64,000 nucleotides of DNA from an uncultured Bacilli bacterium. GTDB lineage: Bacteria > Bacillota_I > Bacilli_A > RF39 > UBA660. This document shows positions 53,165 to 62,864 of this stretch, piece after piece; the first letter of the stretch is position 1, and the number at the start of each line of letters is the position of its first letter. Location: NCBI GenBank assembly GCA_947629395.1, contig CANRDQ010000001.1, positions 24,188-88,187 of the forward strand, given 5' to 3'. The notes below the pieces were generated by a model, which saw only the letters and a program-made list of their open reading frames with translations, made no database searches and was not told where the DNA came from. Made by a program: the position numbers and the translations under genes.

Positions 53165-53252
53165 AGCTGATTAATGGAAAATATTGTGAGACTTTTAATC
53201 AGTGATTATTAAAAATAGTAATTACTTTTAAAAGTGAATTACTATTTTTTGT
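53165..53252 (+). ncRNA. Candidate small RNA or structured leader
   Basis: Downstream of its own promoter are two hairpins: ctgattaa / ttaatcag (53167-53202), and a long near-perfect stem (53211-53250; aaaaatagtaatt / aattactattttt, with inner acttttaaaagt and one bulged base) ending in a T-run. This makes either an 88-nt RNA or a terminator-containing leader of the fusion gene at 53267. No known riboswitch pattern is seen. Confidence 0.5.
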
Positions 53253-53266
53253 GTAGGAGGTTTATT

Positions 53267-55117
53267 ATGGAGAAGTTTTATTTAGAAATACCATCTATTG
53301 TAAGAAAACAAGAAGCAATAGAATATATTAAAGAATTTCATGAATATAATTCTAGAATTAATGGTGTAGGGGGATTATATAGATATTTAGATAACTATGA
53401 AGAGTGGTTAGATAAATTAAATGAAGATTATGAGAGAGAAGCTACGGAAGAAAAAGTACCTGCTAGAGTTTATTTTTTAATTAGATGTAATGATAATAAA
53501 ATTGTGGGAATGATTAATATTAGATTATGTTTAAATGAACATCTAAAAGAATGTGGTGGTAATATTGGTTATTCTATTAGACCAACGGAAAGAAATAAAG
53601 GATACAATAAAATTAATTTGTATTTAGGCTTAAAAGTTTGTCAAAAATATGGAATAAAAAATGTTTTATTGGATGCTGATAAAGATAATGATGCTTCTTG
53701 GAGAACTATGGAAGCTTTAGGTGGTACTCTAGTAAAAGAATATTATGATGATAAATATGAAATGTGTGATGTAAAGAAATATTCTATTGATGTTGATAAA
53801 AGTTTAAAAGAAAATTCTAGTAACTATGAAAAAATAATTTATGATAATATGAGACCAATATTTGTATCTGATAATATTAAATTTGTACATTTAAGTAAAG
53901 AATTAATAGAAGATTATTTAACTATGGTTAATGATTATAACGTCAGTAGATTTATATCTAAAGAGTATCTAGTTTATAACCGTGAAGGAGAAGCTAGTTG
54001 GGTAGAAGATAGATTAAAAAATAATGCTCCAACATTTTCGATGTTAGAGAAGAATACTGATAAGTTTATTGGAAATATAGAATTAAGAGATTATCATGAT
54101 AAACAGGGAGAATTAGGAATTTCTATTACTGCTGCTATGCAAGATAAACATTATGGTACAGAAGCAATTGCTGTTTTTCTAAATTATTGTTTTAGTACTT
54201 TTGATTTAAATAAAATTATTTTAAATGCTTATAAAATTAATGAAAGAGCTATTCATGTATATGAGAAAATGGGCTTTAAAAAATATGAAGAAACTGAAGA
54301 TGAAATACGTATGGAAATACTAAATAATAGACCTCTAGCTGTAGTAGTAAATAATGATAATAAAAATGTTACTACTATAGAAACAGTTAATGCAATAAAA
54401 AAAGCAGGATTTAAAAATGTATTTATTCAGTGGTATAACAGAGATTGGAATCCTAGCCAAGAAGAAACTTTGAAGTATGTAAAGGAACAAGGATTAAATA
54501 TTATTTTCGCTCATTTAGGTTATGATTATATAAATGATTTATGGGAAGAAGTAGAAGGTAAAGATGAATTAATTGATTCTTATAAAAAAGATTTAGATAT
54601 TTGTAAAGAAAATGATATTCCAATGGTTGTTATGCATTTAACTACTCATGATAAAGCGCCATTATATAATGAACAAGGTTTAAAAAGAGTTAAAGATTTA
54701 GTTGATTATGCTCAAAAATTGGGAATAAAAGTGGCTTTTGAAAATACTAAAATAAAAGGTTATTTAGAATATGTGTTAGATAATATAGATAATGAAAATG
54801 TAGGTATTTGTTTTGATGTAGGACATTATCATGCGCATTTTAAAGATGAATTTGATTTTGCTAAATTTAAAGATAGAATATTCGCTGTTCATTTACATGA
54901 TAATGATGCTAGTTGGGATCAACATTTAATTCCTTTTGAAGGAACTATTAATTGGGAACAAGCTATTCATAATTTGAATGAATGTAATTATAGTGGTCCA
55001 ATAACTTTAGAACTTTGTTATAGAAATGATTATTTAAATATGAATATTGAAGATTTTTATAAAAAAGGTTATGAAACAGGTCTTAAATTAAGAGAAATGT
55101 TTAAAGAAAATAAGTAG
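53267..55117 (+). CDS. Triple fusion: two GNAT domains plus a sugar-phosphate isomerase-like TIM barrel
   Basis: A 616-residue protein. Residues 1-175 are a GNAT domain (GNIGYSIRPTERNKGYNKINLYL at the acetyl-CoA loop). Residues 205-360 are a second, RimJ-like GNAT domain (ELGISITAAMQDKHYGTEAI, NERAIHVYEKMGFKKYE). From about 365 a xylose-isomerase/AP-endonuclease-2-like barrel follows, with metal-ligand stretches VVMHLTTH, KVAFENT, GICFDVGHYH and AVHLHDND. The domains join without a break in frame or codon use. AGGAGG and ATG at 53267; an upstream in-frame start lies in the hairpin. Confidence 0.88.
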   Translation: MEKFYLEIPSIVRKQEAIEYIKEFHEYNSRINGVGGLYRYLDNYEEWLDKLNEDYEREATEEKVPARVYFLIRCNDNKIVGMINIRLCLNEHLKECGGNIGYSIRPTERNKGYNKINLYLGLKVCQKYGIKNVLLDADKDNDASWRTMEALGGTLVKEYYDDKYEMCDVKKYSIDVDKSLKENSSNYEKIIYDNMRPIFVSDNIKFVHLSKELIEDYLTMVNDYNVSRFISKEYLVYNREGEASWVEDRLKNNAPTFSMLEKNTDKFIGNIELRDYHDKQGELGISITAAMQDKHYGTEAIAVFLNYCFSTFDLNKIILNAYKINERAIHVYEKMGFKKYEETEDEIRMEILNNRPLAVVVNNDNKNVTTIETVNAIKKAGFKNVFIQWYNRDWNPSQEETLKYVKEQGLNIIFAHLGYDYINDLWEEVEGKDELIDSYKKDLDICKENDIPMVVMHLTTHDKAPLYNEQGLKRVKDLVDYAQKLGIKVAFENTKIKGYLEYVLDNIDNENVGICFDVGHYHAHFKDEFDFAKFKDRIFAVHLHDNDASWDQHLIPFEGTINWEQAIHNLNECNYSGPITLELCYRNDYLNMNIEDFYKKGYETGLKLREMFKENK

Positions 55118-55125
55118 GGGGATTT

Positions 55126-56010
55126 ATGGAGTATCAGAAAGATTTTTTAAGGGAATATATAGAAAATTCAGAATTAAGAGTATTTAATGAATTTATAAAA
55201 GTAAGATTATCTAAAGAATTAGCTAAAAAATATGATGAAGGATGTTACGAGGAATATTTAAAGAGAGAATATGAATATTTAAAAGAGATTAATACTTTAG
55301 ATATTAAATATCCAAGTGGGGCTAAACCAATACTTTATATTTATATAGTTCCAGTTGATAATTATGCTAAATTACTTAGAGTACCTAAAATATTTGATAA
55401 AGGTAGAGGTGGTGGAAAACCTGTAAGTTGTTATGACTTAGAAGGATTTAATTATGCCTATGGAATAAGTCAAAATTTAGTAGAAAATGTTCCTAAAGAA
55501 CCTAGTATTGCTTTAATAGAAAATGAAATTCATGAACTTTCTCATATAATACATAGTCAGTTTTTCTCTAATAATCAAATGCTTGGTGAAGGTTTCGCAG
55601 AGGCTTTACCACTATATGGCTTAAATTATGAAGAAAAGTATGATGAACATAGAAAAGCTTTAATAAATTTGAAAGATAGTGAGATATTATCCGCTAAAGA
55701 GATATTAAAATCGGAACGAGATGGTACTTATGGAAAAGAGGAATTAATTCCTGATAGATCTTGTTCCTTTAGATTATCTTATATTTCCTCTTATTTATTT
55801 GTGAGAGGTTGTATGGAAATACTTGTGGATAAATATAAAATTACAAGGAAAGTTGCTATTCAAAAATTCTTAGAGATAGTAAAAGAAAGTAATTGTTCTG
55901 GAGAATGGCTGATTTTAGATATTGCTAATGCTTTAGAAATTGAAGAAGATAAATTATTAAATGGTATAGATATACAAAAGAAAGTATTAGAAAATTTACG
56001 AAATATTTAA
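55126..56010 (+). CDS. Probable zinc metallopeptidase-like protein (HELSH)
   Basis: A 294-residue soluble protein with IENEIHELSHIIHS (HExxH; about 142-155) and, 20 residues on, GEGFAEALPLYG, whose Glu would be the third zinc ligand in a gluzincin. No signal peptide. It starts 8 bases after the triple-fusion gene and is likely co-expressed. Family name unknown. Confidence 0.7.
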   Translation: MEYQKDFLREYIENSELRVFNEFIKVRLSKELAKKYDEGCYEEYLKREYEYLKEINTLDIKYPSGAKPILYIYIVPVDNYAKLLRVPKIFDKGRGGGKPVSCYDLEGFNYAYGISQNLVENVPKEPSIALIENEIHELSHIIHSQFFSNNQMLGEGFAEALPLYGLNYEEKYDEHRKALINLKDSEILSAKEILKSERDGTYGKEELIPDRSCSFRLSYISSYLFVRGCMEILVDKYKITRKVAIQKFLEIVKESNCSGEWLILDIANALEIEEDKLLNGIDIQKKVLENLRNI

Positions 56011-56012
56011 GA

Positions 56013-56056
56013 AAAAAAGTGTATACTTATTTACATAAGATTGTACACTTTTTTAC
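56013..56056 (+). terminator. Rho-independent terminator
   Basis: Eleven-bp stem (aaaaaagtgta / tacactttttt) with inner pairing and T-tail. Confidence 0.8.
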
Positions 56057-56152
56057 ATTTTGTAAAACATTAATTGAAGAAATTTATTTATATGGTACAA
56101 TATATAATATAGGAAGGATTTGTTTGTGTTACTTACAGATATGGTGAAGAAT

Positions 56153-57505
56153 ATGAAAAAAACGAGTTTATTATTTATTATTTCAGTTGTAACATTTATG
56201 TTTATGATACCTAGTGTTTATGCTGAAGAGGCGGTTGATACTTGGGATACTTTATCAGCTTGTTTAAGTTCACCAGAAAGTAAAACTTGTAAGCTATCTA
56301 AAAATATAGAGGCTGAAGCAGGAAAAAACTATATTTTTATGAAGAATACAGGAGATAAGACTTTAGATCTTGGAGGATTTACTTTATCAATGTCTCAGGT
56401 AATATATACTAATTCTGTATTAAATATTACTGGAAATAGTGCTGGAAAGATAATTGGTCCTAATAACCAACATTTTATGATAATGGCTATGCAAGGTGGA
56501 ACTTTAGATATTAAAAATATTACTCTTGAAGCTCAAACAGGTGAAACTTGTGGTGGTAAAAAATGTGAAGGACAAGCTATATCTATTTCTGGAATTAATA
56601 ATAAAGTAACTGTTGAAAGTACCGCAACTATTAATGCTGGATATGGAGTTATGTTTCAAGCTTATAATGAACATTATGACCAAGGTGGTAATGGTTCAGT
56701 TTTAGATTTTTATGGAACGATTAATGTTACTACTTCAACAGGAACAGGTATTACTATTCAAGGTAGTATTACTGGAGGTAAACATATTATCAGTGAAAAT
56801 GCTCCAGTAGTTAATGTATATAGTGGAGCGAAAATAATTTCTGAACATACCGAAGCTATTTATGGGGCAGGTTATGGTTTTTATAATATAAAAGGTGGAT
56901 ATATTCAAGGAACAGGTGCTTTATCTATAAAATCAGGTGTTTATAATATAACAGGTGGAACCTTAAAAGCGACTGGATCTTATAATCCAAATCCTGAAGT
57001 TAATGGTAGTGGTTCTGAATCAACAGGAGCTGCAGTAAGTATTACATCTAATGATACTTATGATGGACATATTAAAGTATTTATTAGTGGTAATCCACAA
57101 CTAATAAGTGAGCATGGTAATGCTTTATATGAAACACTTACTAATTCAAGTAATACTAAAGTGGAAGAAATAAAAATTAGTGGTGGTGACTTTGAAAGTG
57201 CTAAAGGTATTGCTTCTGTACTTATAAGTGATGAATTACAAGAACATAATAAAAACTTTATTAGTGGTGGTGATTTCTCTGAACCATTAAATACAAATTA
57301 TATTGCTGAAAATCTTATTCAAGATGAAAATGGTAATGTTGTAGCTAAAAACAGTACAGAATTACCATCAACTACTAATAGTGATGTCGATGATACTTTA
57401 AATCCGGATACGGCAGATGTAAATTTAATTGTTTGTATAATTTTAATTATTGCAAGTATATGTGCAGTAGGATATGTAATAAAAAAGAGATATAGTACAA
57501 AATAA
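56153..57505 (+). CDS. Secreted beta-helix-like surface protein with NPDTAD anchor
   Basis: About 450 residues: signal peptide (KKTSLLFIISVVTFMFMIPSVYA), then repeated short Gly/Ile/Thr strands such as LDIKNITLEA, VLNITGNSAG, YNIKGGYIQGTG and YNITGGTLKATG that suggest a right-handed parallel beta-helix, then NPDTAD, a hydrophobic segment and KKRYSTK. NPxT-type signals before a C-terminal anchor are seen in related lineages. The start is uncertain: ATG 56153 (GGTGAAG upstream), ATG 56141, or GTG 56126 after AGGAAGG. Confidence 0.78.
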   Translation: MKKTSLLFIISVVTFMFMIPSVYAEEAVDTWDTLSACLSSPESKTCKLSKNIEAEAGKNYIFMKNTGDKTLDLGGFTLSMSQVIYTNSVLNITGNSAGKIIGPNNQHFMIMAMQGGTLDIKNITLEAQTGETCGGKKCEGQAISISGINNKVTVESTATINAGYGVMFQAYNEHYDQGGNGSVLDFYGTINVTTSTGTGITIQGSITGGKHIISENAPVVNVYSGAKIISEHTEAIYGAGYGFYNIKGGYIQGTGALSIKSGVYNITGGTLKATGSYNPNPEVNGSGSESTGAAVSITSNDTYDGHIKVFISGNPQLISEHGNALYETLTNSSNTKVEEIKISGGDFESAKGIASVLISDELQEHNKNFISGGDFSEPLNTNYIAENLIQDENGNVVAKNSTELPSTTNSDVDDTLNPDTADVNLIVCIILIIASICAVGYVIKKRYSTK

Positions 57506-57506
57506 G

Positions 57507-57538
57507 AAGGAATAGACTAAGTTATCTATTCCTTTTAT
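57507..57538. terminator. Bidirectional terminator
   Basis: Nine-bp stem (aaggaatag / ctattcctt), 10-base loop, between converging genes. Confidence 0.75.
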
Positions 57539-57897
57539 TTGTTTTTGAATTTACGAATTAATCTTTTTACCATTACTACAGGTTTACTATGTCCCATGTC
57601 ATCAATTTTATTATTGATTGCTTGTCTTTCTTTTTCTGGGGTTGTACCAGCTTTAATAAAGATAGAATCTTTTCCAGAACCAATTAAAACTTTATCTCCT
57701 TTATTAACTTTTACAAACATAGCATTATCGCCATTTCCCATCATCGTTGTAACTTTTTTATTTTGCTTTTTAACATGATGTTTTCTATATTCTTCAATTA
57801 ATTTTTCTTGTGTATCAAAATCTAATTTACTGAACTCATCATAGGTCATATTAAAATTCTGAATAGTAGTATTATTCATGATATCTTTTAAATTCAT
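57535..57897 (-). CDS. Conserved-looking hypothetical protein
   Basis: A 120-residue basic protein: helical N-terminus (TYDEFSKLDFDTQEKLIEEYRKHH), a short beta-rich middle with GDKVLIGSGKDSIFIKAG, and a basic tail. No signal peptide or known motif. GAGGTGG precedes the ATG on the minus strand. Confidence 0.65.
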   Translation of the reverse strand: MNLKDIMNNTTIQNFNMTYDEFSKLDFDTQEKLIEEYRKHHVKKQNKKVTTMMGNGDNAMFVKVNKGDKVLIGSGKDSIFIKAGTTPEKERQAINNKIDDMGHSKPVVMVKRLIRKFKNK

Positions 57898-57967
57898 TTT
57901 TCCACCTCTTACTATCGATATTATATCATATTTTCAGATGTTGATTTTATTTTATGAAAATGAAAAT

Positions 57968-57996
57968 TTGACAAAAAACAAAAAAATGCTTATAAT
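57968..57996 (+). promoter_or_regulatory. Promoter of the metG T-box transcript
   Basis: Consensus TTGACA and TATAAT with a 17-bp spacer. Confidence 0.9.
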
Positions 57997-58002
57997 TTGA
58001 AC

Positions 58003-58283
58003 TGTTAACGAAAACCAGTGCGAGGAAGAAGTAGAAAGATAAAAGCATTTTAGAGAACTCTGGTAGCTGAAAAAGAGGATGTAATGATTTTTCGAAAATG
58101 GCCCTCAAGGGTGAATAACTGAAATTTTAGTAAGTTATTACAGGTGTGCCTGTTACAGCACAAGCCTATAACTATGCATAAGACATAAGTAGGTTAATGA
58201 GATTGATACAGTAATGTATTAATGAACGAAGAGTGGTAACGTGATATATTCACCTCTTAGGATATTTTCCTAAGAGGTTTTTT
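58003..58283 (+). promoter_or_regulatory. T-box leader of metG (Met specifier AUG)
   Basis: Stem I distal sequence GAGAACTCTGGTAGCTG is followed by the likely specifier ATG (58098-58100). The antiterminator AAGAG-[TGGTAAC]-GTGA...TCAC-CTCTT (58229-58258) is complete, but its bulge reads UGGUAAC rather than the usual UGGNACC. A terminator (cctcttagga / tcctaagagg, 58253-58277, then T) competes with it. Confidence 0.9.
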
Positions 58284-58304
58284 ATTTGAAAGGAAGAATT
58301 AAAA

Positions 58305-59936
58305 ATGAATATATTAATAGGAATTAGTTGGCCTTTTGCGAATGGAGATTTGCATATAGGTCATGCTGCTAGTAGTTTACCTGGAGATGTTATTGCCAGA
58401 TATCATAGGTTGAAAGGAAATAATGTTATATTAGTATCAGGAAGTGATTGCCATGGAACACCAATTGATGTTAAAGCTTTACAAGAAGGAAAAACAGCTA
58501 AAGAAATAGTAGATGTTTGTCATCAAGAGTTTTCTAAAGATTTTAAAGATTTAGGTTTTAGTTTTGATTTGTATAATCGAACTGATGATGTTTACCATAA
58601 AGATTTTGTAAAAGAACAATTTAAAAAATATTATGATTATGGCTATCTTTATGAGAAAAAAGAAGAACAACTATATTGTCAACAATGTAATCTATTTTTA
58701 GCTGATCGTTATATTATTGGAGTATGTCCTAAATGTGGGGCTGATATAAAAGGTGATGAATGTGAAAAGTGTGGAAGTTTATTAGATATTAAAGATGTCA
58801 AAGAAACTAAATGTGCTATTTGTGGTAATCCAACAAGTATTAAAGAAACTAAAAATTTATATTTTTCTTTATCAAAATTTCAGGAAGATTTAAGAAAATT
58901 AGTAAATAAGAATAAAACTAATTGGAGAGACAATGCTGTATTATTTACAGAAAGATATTTAAAAGAGGGGATACCAGATAGATGTGCTTCCCGTAGTCTT
59001 AATTGGGGAATTGATATTCCTATAAAAGGATATGAAGATAAGAAAATTTATGGGTGGTTTGAAAATGTTTGGGGTTACGTAACTGCTAGTAAAAAATATT
59101 GTGAAAATCATAATCTAGATTGGGAAAATTTTTGGAAACAGGATAAAAATAATAAAATATATTTAGTTCATGCTAAAGACAATATTCCATTTCATACAGT
59201 TATTTTTCCATCATTGTTACTAGCTACAAAAGAAAATTATAAGTTACCAGATAAAATTGTTTCTGATGAATATGTAACGATAGAAGGAGAAAAACTATCT
59301 AAAAGTAAGGGAAACTATATTTCTATAAGACATCTACTTAATAGATATCCTGCTGATGCAATTAGATATTATTTCTTGATAAATAATCCAGAAACAAGAG
59401 ATTTTAATTTTTCTTGGATAGATTTTATTAACTCTCTTAATGGAGAACTTTTAGGTAAATGGGGTAATTTTATAAATAGAACTTTAGCTTTTGTAAATAA
59501 ATCTTTTGAGGGGAAATTAAAGAATTCTTCTGTTGATATAGAAGTAGAAGAAAAGTTAATTAAGTTATTTGAAGAAGTTGGGGATAGTATTGATGATGGA
59601 AATGTTAAAGATGGTATCCGTAAAATCTTTGATTTTATTAGTTATGCTAATAAATATTTTGATGAAAAACAACCTTGGGTATTGGCTAAAAATAATATAG
59701 ATGAATGTAATAATGTTTTATATAATTGTGTAAATATAATTTTTAATGTTAATACTTTATTAAAGCCATATTTACAATTTTCCTCTGAAAAAGTAGAAAA
59801 TTATTTGAATGATAAAAATACTAATTGGGAATATAAGGTTATTAAGAATGTAGAGATTAGTAAAGATATAGAGCATTTATATGAAAGATATGATAAAAGT
59901 ATTATTGAAGAAGAAAAAGAGTTGCTTCAAAATTAA
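58305..59936 (+). CDS. metG: Methionine--tRNA ligase
   Basis: A 543-residue class I synthetase: HIGHAASSL near the N-terminus, KLSKSKGNYI (KMSKS loop, Met to Leu) and a connective insert with four CxxC pairs forming two zinc knuckles (about 124-180). No C-terminal tRNA-binding EMAP domain. AAAGGAAG precedes the ATG. Under T-box control. Confidence 0.95.
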   Translation: MNILIGISWPFANGDLHIGHAASSLPGDVIARYHRLKGNNVILVSGSDCHGTPIDVKALQEGKTAKEIVDVCHQEFSKDFKDLGFSFDLYNRTDDVYHKDFVKEQFKKYYDYGYLYEKKEEQLYCQQCNLFLADRYIIGVCPKCGADIKGDECEKCGSLLDIKDVKETKCAICGNPTSIKETKNLYFSLSKFQEDLRKLVNKNKTNWRDNAVLFTERYLKEGIPDRCASRSLNWGIDIPIKGYEDKKIYGWFENVWGYVTASKKYCENHNLDWENFWKQDKNNKIYLVHAKDNIPFHTVIFPSLLLATKENYKLPDKIVSDEYVTIEGEKLSKSKGNYISIRHLLNRYPADAIRYYFLINNPETRDFNFSWIDFINSLNGELLGKWGNFINRTLAFVNKSFEGKLKNSSVDIEVEEKLIKLFEEVGDSIDDGNVKDGIRKIFDFISYANKYFDEKQPWVLAKNNIDECNNVLYNCVNIIFNVNTLLKPYLQFSSEKVENYLNDKNTNWEYKVIKNVEISKDIEHLYERYDKSIIEEEKELLQN

Positions 59937-59969
59937 ATTGTGATATAATACATTAAACAGGAGGATATT

Positions 59970-60167
59970 ATGGGATTTTTTGATTTATTTGGAGATACAG
60001 ATAACAATGATGAAGATGATACATTTCAAGTAGGAGATAGAGTGAGAGTCATATATAGAGGACAAGAAGGACATATCATTGATAAAAATGGTAGTTTATA
60101 TACAGTCTCTTTAAATGATGGAGAATATGTTGATTGTTATGAAGCATCTGAATTAGAAGAATGTTAA
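59970..60167 (+). CDS. Small SH3/KOW-like protein
   Basis: A 65-residue protein: an acidic N-terminus (GDTDNNDEDDT), then a small beta fold VGDRVRVIYRGQEGHIIDKNGSLYTVSL. This resembles KOW/SH3-type RNA- or protein-binding modules. CAGGAGG precedes the ATG. Function unknown. Confidence 0.7.
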   Translation: MGFFDLFGDTDNNDEDDTFQVGDRVRVIYRGQEGHIIDKNGSLYTVSLNDGEYVDCYEASELEEC

Positions 60168-60184
60168 TAAAATAAGTTATTTTT

Positions 60185-60217
60185 AGTACGTGAACATGAA
60201 TATTTACGTACTTTTTA
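60185..60217 (+). terminator. Rho-independent terminator
   Basis: Seven-bp stem (agtacgt / acgtact) with a 14-base loop, then T. Confidence 0.7.
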
Positions 60218-60325
60218 TTTTATAATTTACTATGAATTTAGGAGAAAATTAGCTATAATTAAATTATCAGATTTAGAATACAAGAAGTAATTAAAATTTA
60301 AGTATTTAATAGAGGTGTATAAGAT

Positions 60326-61402
60326 ATGTATAGAAATACTTATGTTGAAGTTAACTTAAATAATATTAAGTATAATGTGGAGACTTTAGTAAAAAAGTAT
60401 GATAATTACAAGTATCATTTTGGAGTTGTTAAAGCTGATTGTTATGGTCATAATGATATTCCTGTTATTAAGACTGTAATTGAAGCTGGATGTAATTATC
60501 TTGCTGTGGCGACACTTGATGAGGCTATGGCTATTAGAAAAGAAATAAAAGATATTCCAATATTATGTTTAGGAATTATTGATGTAAAATATATACCAGT
60601 TTGTGTAGAAAATAATATTACAGTAACTATTAGTAATTTAGATTATTTAAAAAAGATAAAAGAAGCAAATGAAAATTTAAAAGTTCATATAAAAATTAAT
60701 ACAGGTATGAATAGATTAGGAGTAAATAATAGAGAAGAGTTTAATTTTATGTATAAAATGATTAAGGAGAAGAAATTTATATTAGAAGGAATTTATACTC
60801 ATATATATGATGCTGCTAGTCGTGAAAGAACTTTAAAACAATTTGAAAGATTTGAAGAAATAACAAAGGATATTAACTTAAAAGAAATTCCTATAGTACA
60901 TGTTGGTGCTAGTGAAGCTACTGAGTTTTTTGATAAAAGAGAATATGCTAATGGTTGTAGACTTGGAATATCTATGTATGGTTTAGTTGACTATAAAGAT
61001 ATTAAGTTTAAATCTACATTTAGTTTATATAGTGAAGTAATTCAAATAAATGCAGTGGAAGATGAAACAGTAGGTTATAATGGTGCTTATCAAGTAAATG
61101 GTAAAGAAAAAATAGCAGTTGTTCCTATTGGATATGCTGATGGTATAATTAGAAAAAATACTGGTCGAAGTGTATATATAAATGATAAAGAATATAAAAT
61201 AGTTGGAAATGTTTGTATGGATATGTTATTCGTAAAAGTAGATGATTCTGTAGATGTTGGTGATAAAGTAGTGATTGTTAAGGATATTGAACACATCAAA
61301 GAAATTGCTAAACATTTAGATACAATTACTTATGAAGTAATATGTTCTATTGGGAAAAGAGTGCCTAGAGTTTATGTAGGAAAATATGATAAATTATTAT
61401 AA
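60326..61402 (+). CDS. alr: Alanine racemase
   Basis: A 358-residue PLP enzyme that makes D-alanine for peptidoglycan. The PLP lysine lies in VVKADCYGHN (usually KANAYGHG), the catalytic Tyr segment reads VGYNGAYQ, and VPIGYADG and NVCMDM are present. The substitutions in the PLP loop leave open a different amino-acid preference. AGAGGTG precedes the ATG. Confidence 0.9.
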   Translation: MYRNTYVEVNLNNIKYNVETLVKKYDNYKYHFGVVKADCYGHNDIPVIKTVIEAGCNYLAVATLDEAMAIRKEIKDIPILCLGIIDVKYIPVCVENNITVTISNLDYLKKIKEANENLKVHIKINTGMNRLGVNNREEFNFMYKMIKEKKFILEGIYTHIYDAASRERTLKQFERFEEITKDINLKEIPIVHVGASEATEFFDKREYANGCRLGISMYGLVDYKDIKFKSTFSLYSEVIQINAVEDETVGYNGAYQVNGKEKIAVVPIGYADGIIRKNTGRSVYINDKEYKIVGNVCMDMLFVKVDDSVDVGDKVVIVKDIEHIKEIAKHLDTITYEVICSIGKRVPRVYVGKYDKLL

Positions 61403-61457
61403 ATTGATGATAAGTTATTTCTTTATTGTATATTATTATAGAATATAGGGTATTGTT

Positions 61458-61973
61458 ATGAAAAATTATGTTATTGAAAAGATGAATGAAAATAATGCTT
61501 TCGATTATGCTAGAGTTAATGCACTAGCATGGTTACAGTCTTATAAAGATATAGTTGATGAAGATTATTTGAAATCCATAAATACAGAAGAAGAAATACA
61601 AAAAACAAGTGAAATTTTGAAAGAAAATTTAGAAGATGGTAGTAAAAGATTTTTGTTAAAGGTTAATGATGAGTATGTGGGTATTTTAAGAGTTAGAAAA
61701 ACAAAATATCATAAATACTCTGCGTGTGGAGAATTAGGAGCATTATATTTATTAGATAGTGTTAAAGGATATGGTTTTGGAAAAGTTCTTTTTCTTAAGG
61801 CAATAAAAGAATTAAAAGAGATGAAATATAATAGTATGATTGTTGGATGTTTACAAGATAATCCTGCTAATGAATTTTATAAACATATGAAAGGAAATTT
61901 GGTAAATACTAATTTACTTACTTTGCCAAATAAACAACAGATAATAGAAAATCTATATTATTATGATATATGA
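61458..61973 (+). CDS. GNAT-family N-acetyltransferase
   Basis: A 171-residue GNAT protein: ARVNALAWLQSYKDIVDEDYL at the N-terminus, then ELGALYLLDSVKGYGFGKVLFLKAI at the acetyl-CoA loop (GYGFGK) and QDNPANEFYKHM. Ends in TGA. Substrate unknown. Confidence 0.88.
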   Translation: MKNYVIEKMNENNAFDYARVNALAWLQSYKDIVDEDYLKSINTEEEIQKTSEILKENLEDGSKRFLLKVNDEYVGILRVRKTKYHKYSACGELGALYLLDSVKGYGFGKVLFLKAIKELKEMKYNSMIVGCLQDNPANEFYKHMKGNLVNTNLLTLPNKQQIIENLYYYDI

Positions 61974-61998
61974 TATAATGAAAGAGTAGAGGTATATT

Positions 61999-62763
61999 AT
62001 GAAAGAATGGGAATTAGCAGTAAAAAAGTTTTTGGATGATTATAAAAATGAAGATTATTTTGTAGGTGCTATTTTAACTGGTAGTTATGCTACTGGTAAT
62101 AATGATGAGAATAGTGATATTGATGTTTATATTGTTACAACAGATGATACAAAATGGCGTGAAAGAGGTAATAAAAGAGTAGATGGATTTTTAATAGAGT
62201 ATTTTATAAATCCTAGAAAGAAAATTCTATCTTATTTTGATGAAGAACTTCACAATTATCATCTGTCTACAACTATGATTTTTGTAAATTCTAAAGTTCT
62301 TTATGATCAAAATGGTACTGTTGAAGAATTAATTAAGGTTGCAAAAAATAATATTGAGATGATGAATTTGGCTGATGTCGATGAATTCAAATTTAAGATG
62401 AATTGTTATAGTATTTGGGATGGATTTGATGAGTTGGAAGCTAAATATAATAGACATGATGATATAGATCTTAGTTATTATATATTTTTACAAAGAGTAT
62501 TAGAAGCATATTTTTATAATAAACAAATTCCTTCTATACCACTTAATAAAGTTGAGAGAATATTTAAAGATGAAGAGTATAGAAAAAGATATAATGTTAG
62601 AAAATTACCAGGTGAAGAATTTATTGAGAAGGTAACTAAATGTTTAAACGAGAAGGAATATGATAATAAGTTTATTTGTGCAAAAGAATTATATAATTAT
62701 TTGTTGAGTGAATTTCCTACTTTTGATATTAATAATTTAGTTGTTAGAAGTAGTGCAGAGTAA
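61999..62763 (+). CDS. Nucleotidyltransferase-domain protein
   Basis: A 254-residue protein with the Pol-beta-type nucleotidyltransferase motif LTGSYATGNNDENSDIDVYIV (GS then DxD) at about 23-43, and a helical C-terminus as in aminoglycoside-adenylyltransferase-like proteins. GAGGT lies before the ATG. Substrate unknown; a resistance role is not shown. Confidence 0.85.
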   Translation: MKEWELAVKKFLDDYKNEDYFVGAILTGSYATGNNDENSDIDVYIVTTDDTKWRERGNKRVDGFLIEYFINPRKKILSYFDEELHNYHLSTTMIFVNSKVLYDQNGTVEELIKVAKNNIEMMNLADVDEFKFKMNCYSIWDGFDELEAKYNRHDDIDLSYYIFLQRVLEAYFYNKQIPSIPLNKVERIFKDEEYRKRYNVRKLPGEEFIEKVTKCLNEKEYDNKFICAKELYNYLLSEFPTFDINNLVVRSSAE

Positions 62764-62864
62764 GATAATAAAAAAATGAAATAAAAGTAAATGTGAATAA
62801 TTATAATTGAGAATATCAATAAAATTTTGAAGATGTATTATAGTTTAGTAGTTGGAGGTGTTCT

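Noticed and set aside
61971..61973. TGA read as Trp (code 4), as in some Mollicutes
   Set aside because: TGA ends several well-placed genes (14431-14433, 61971-61973), and Trp codons within genes are TGG.
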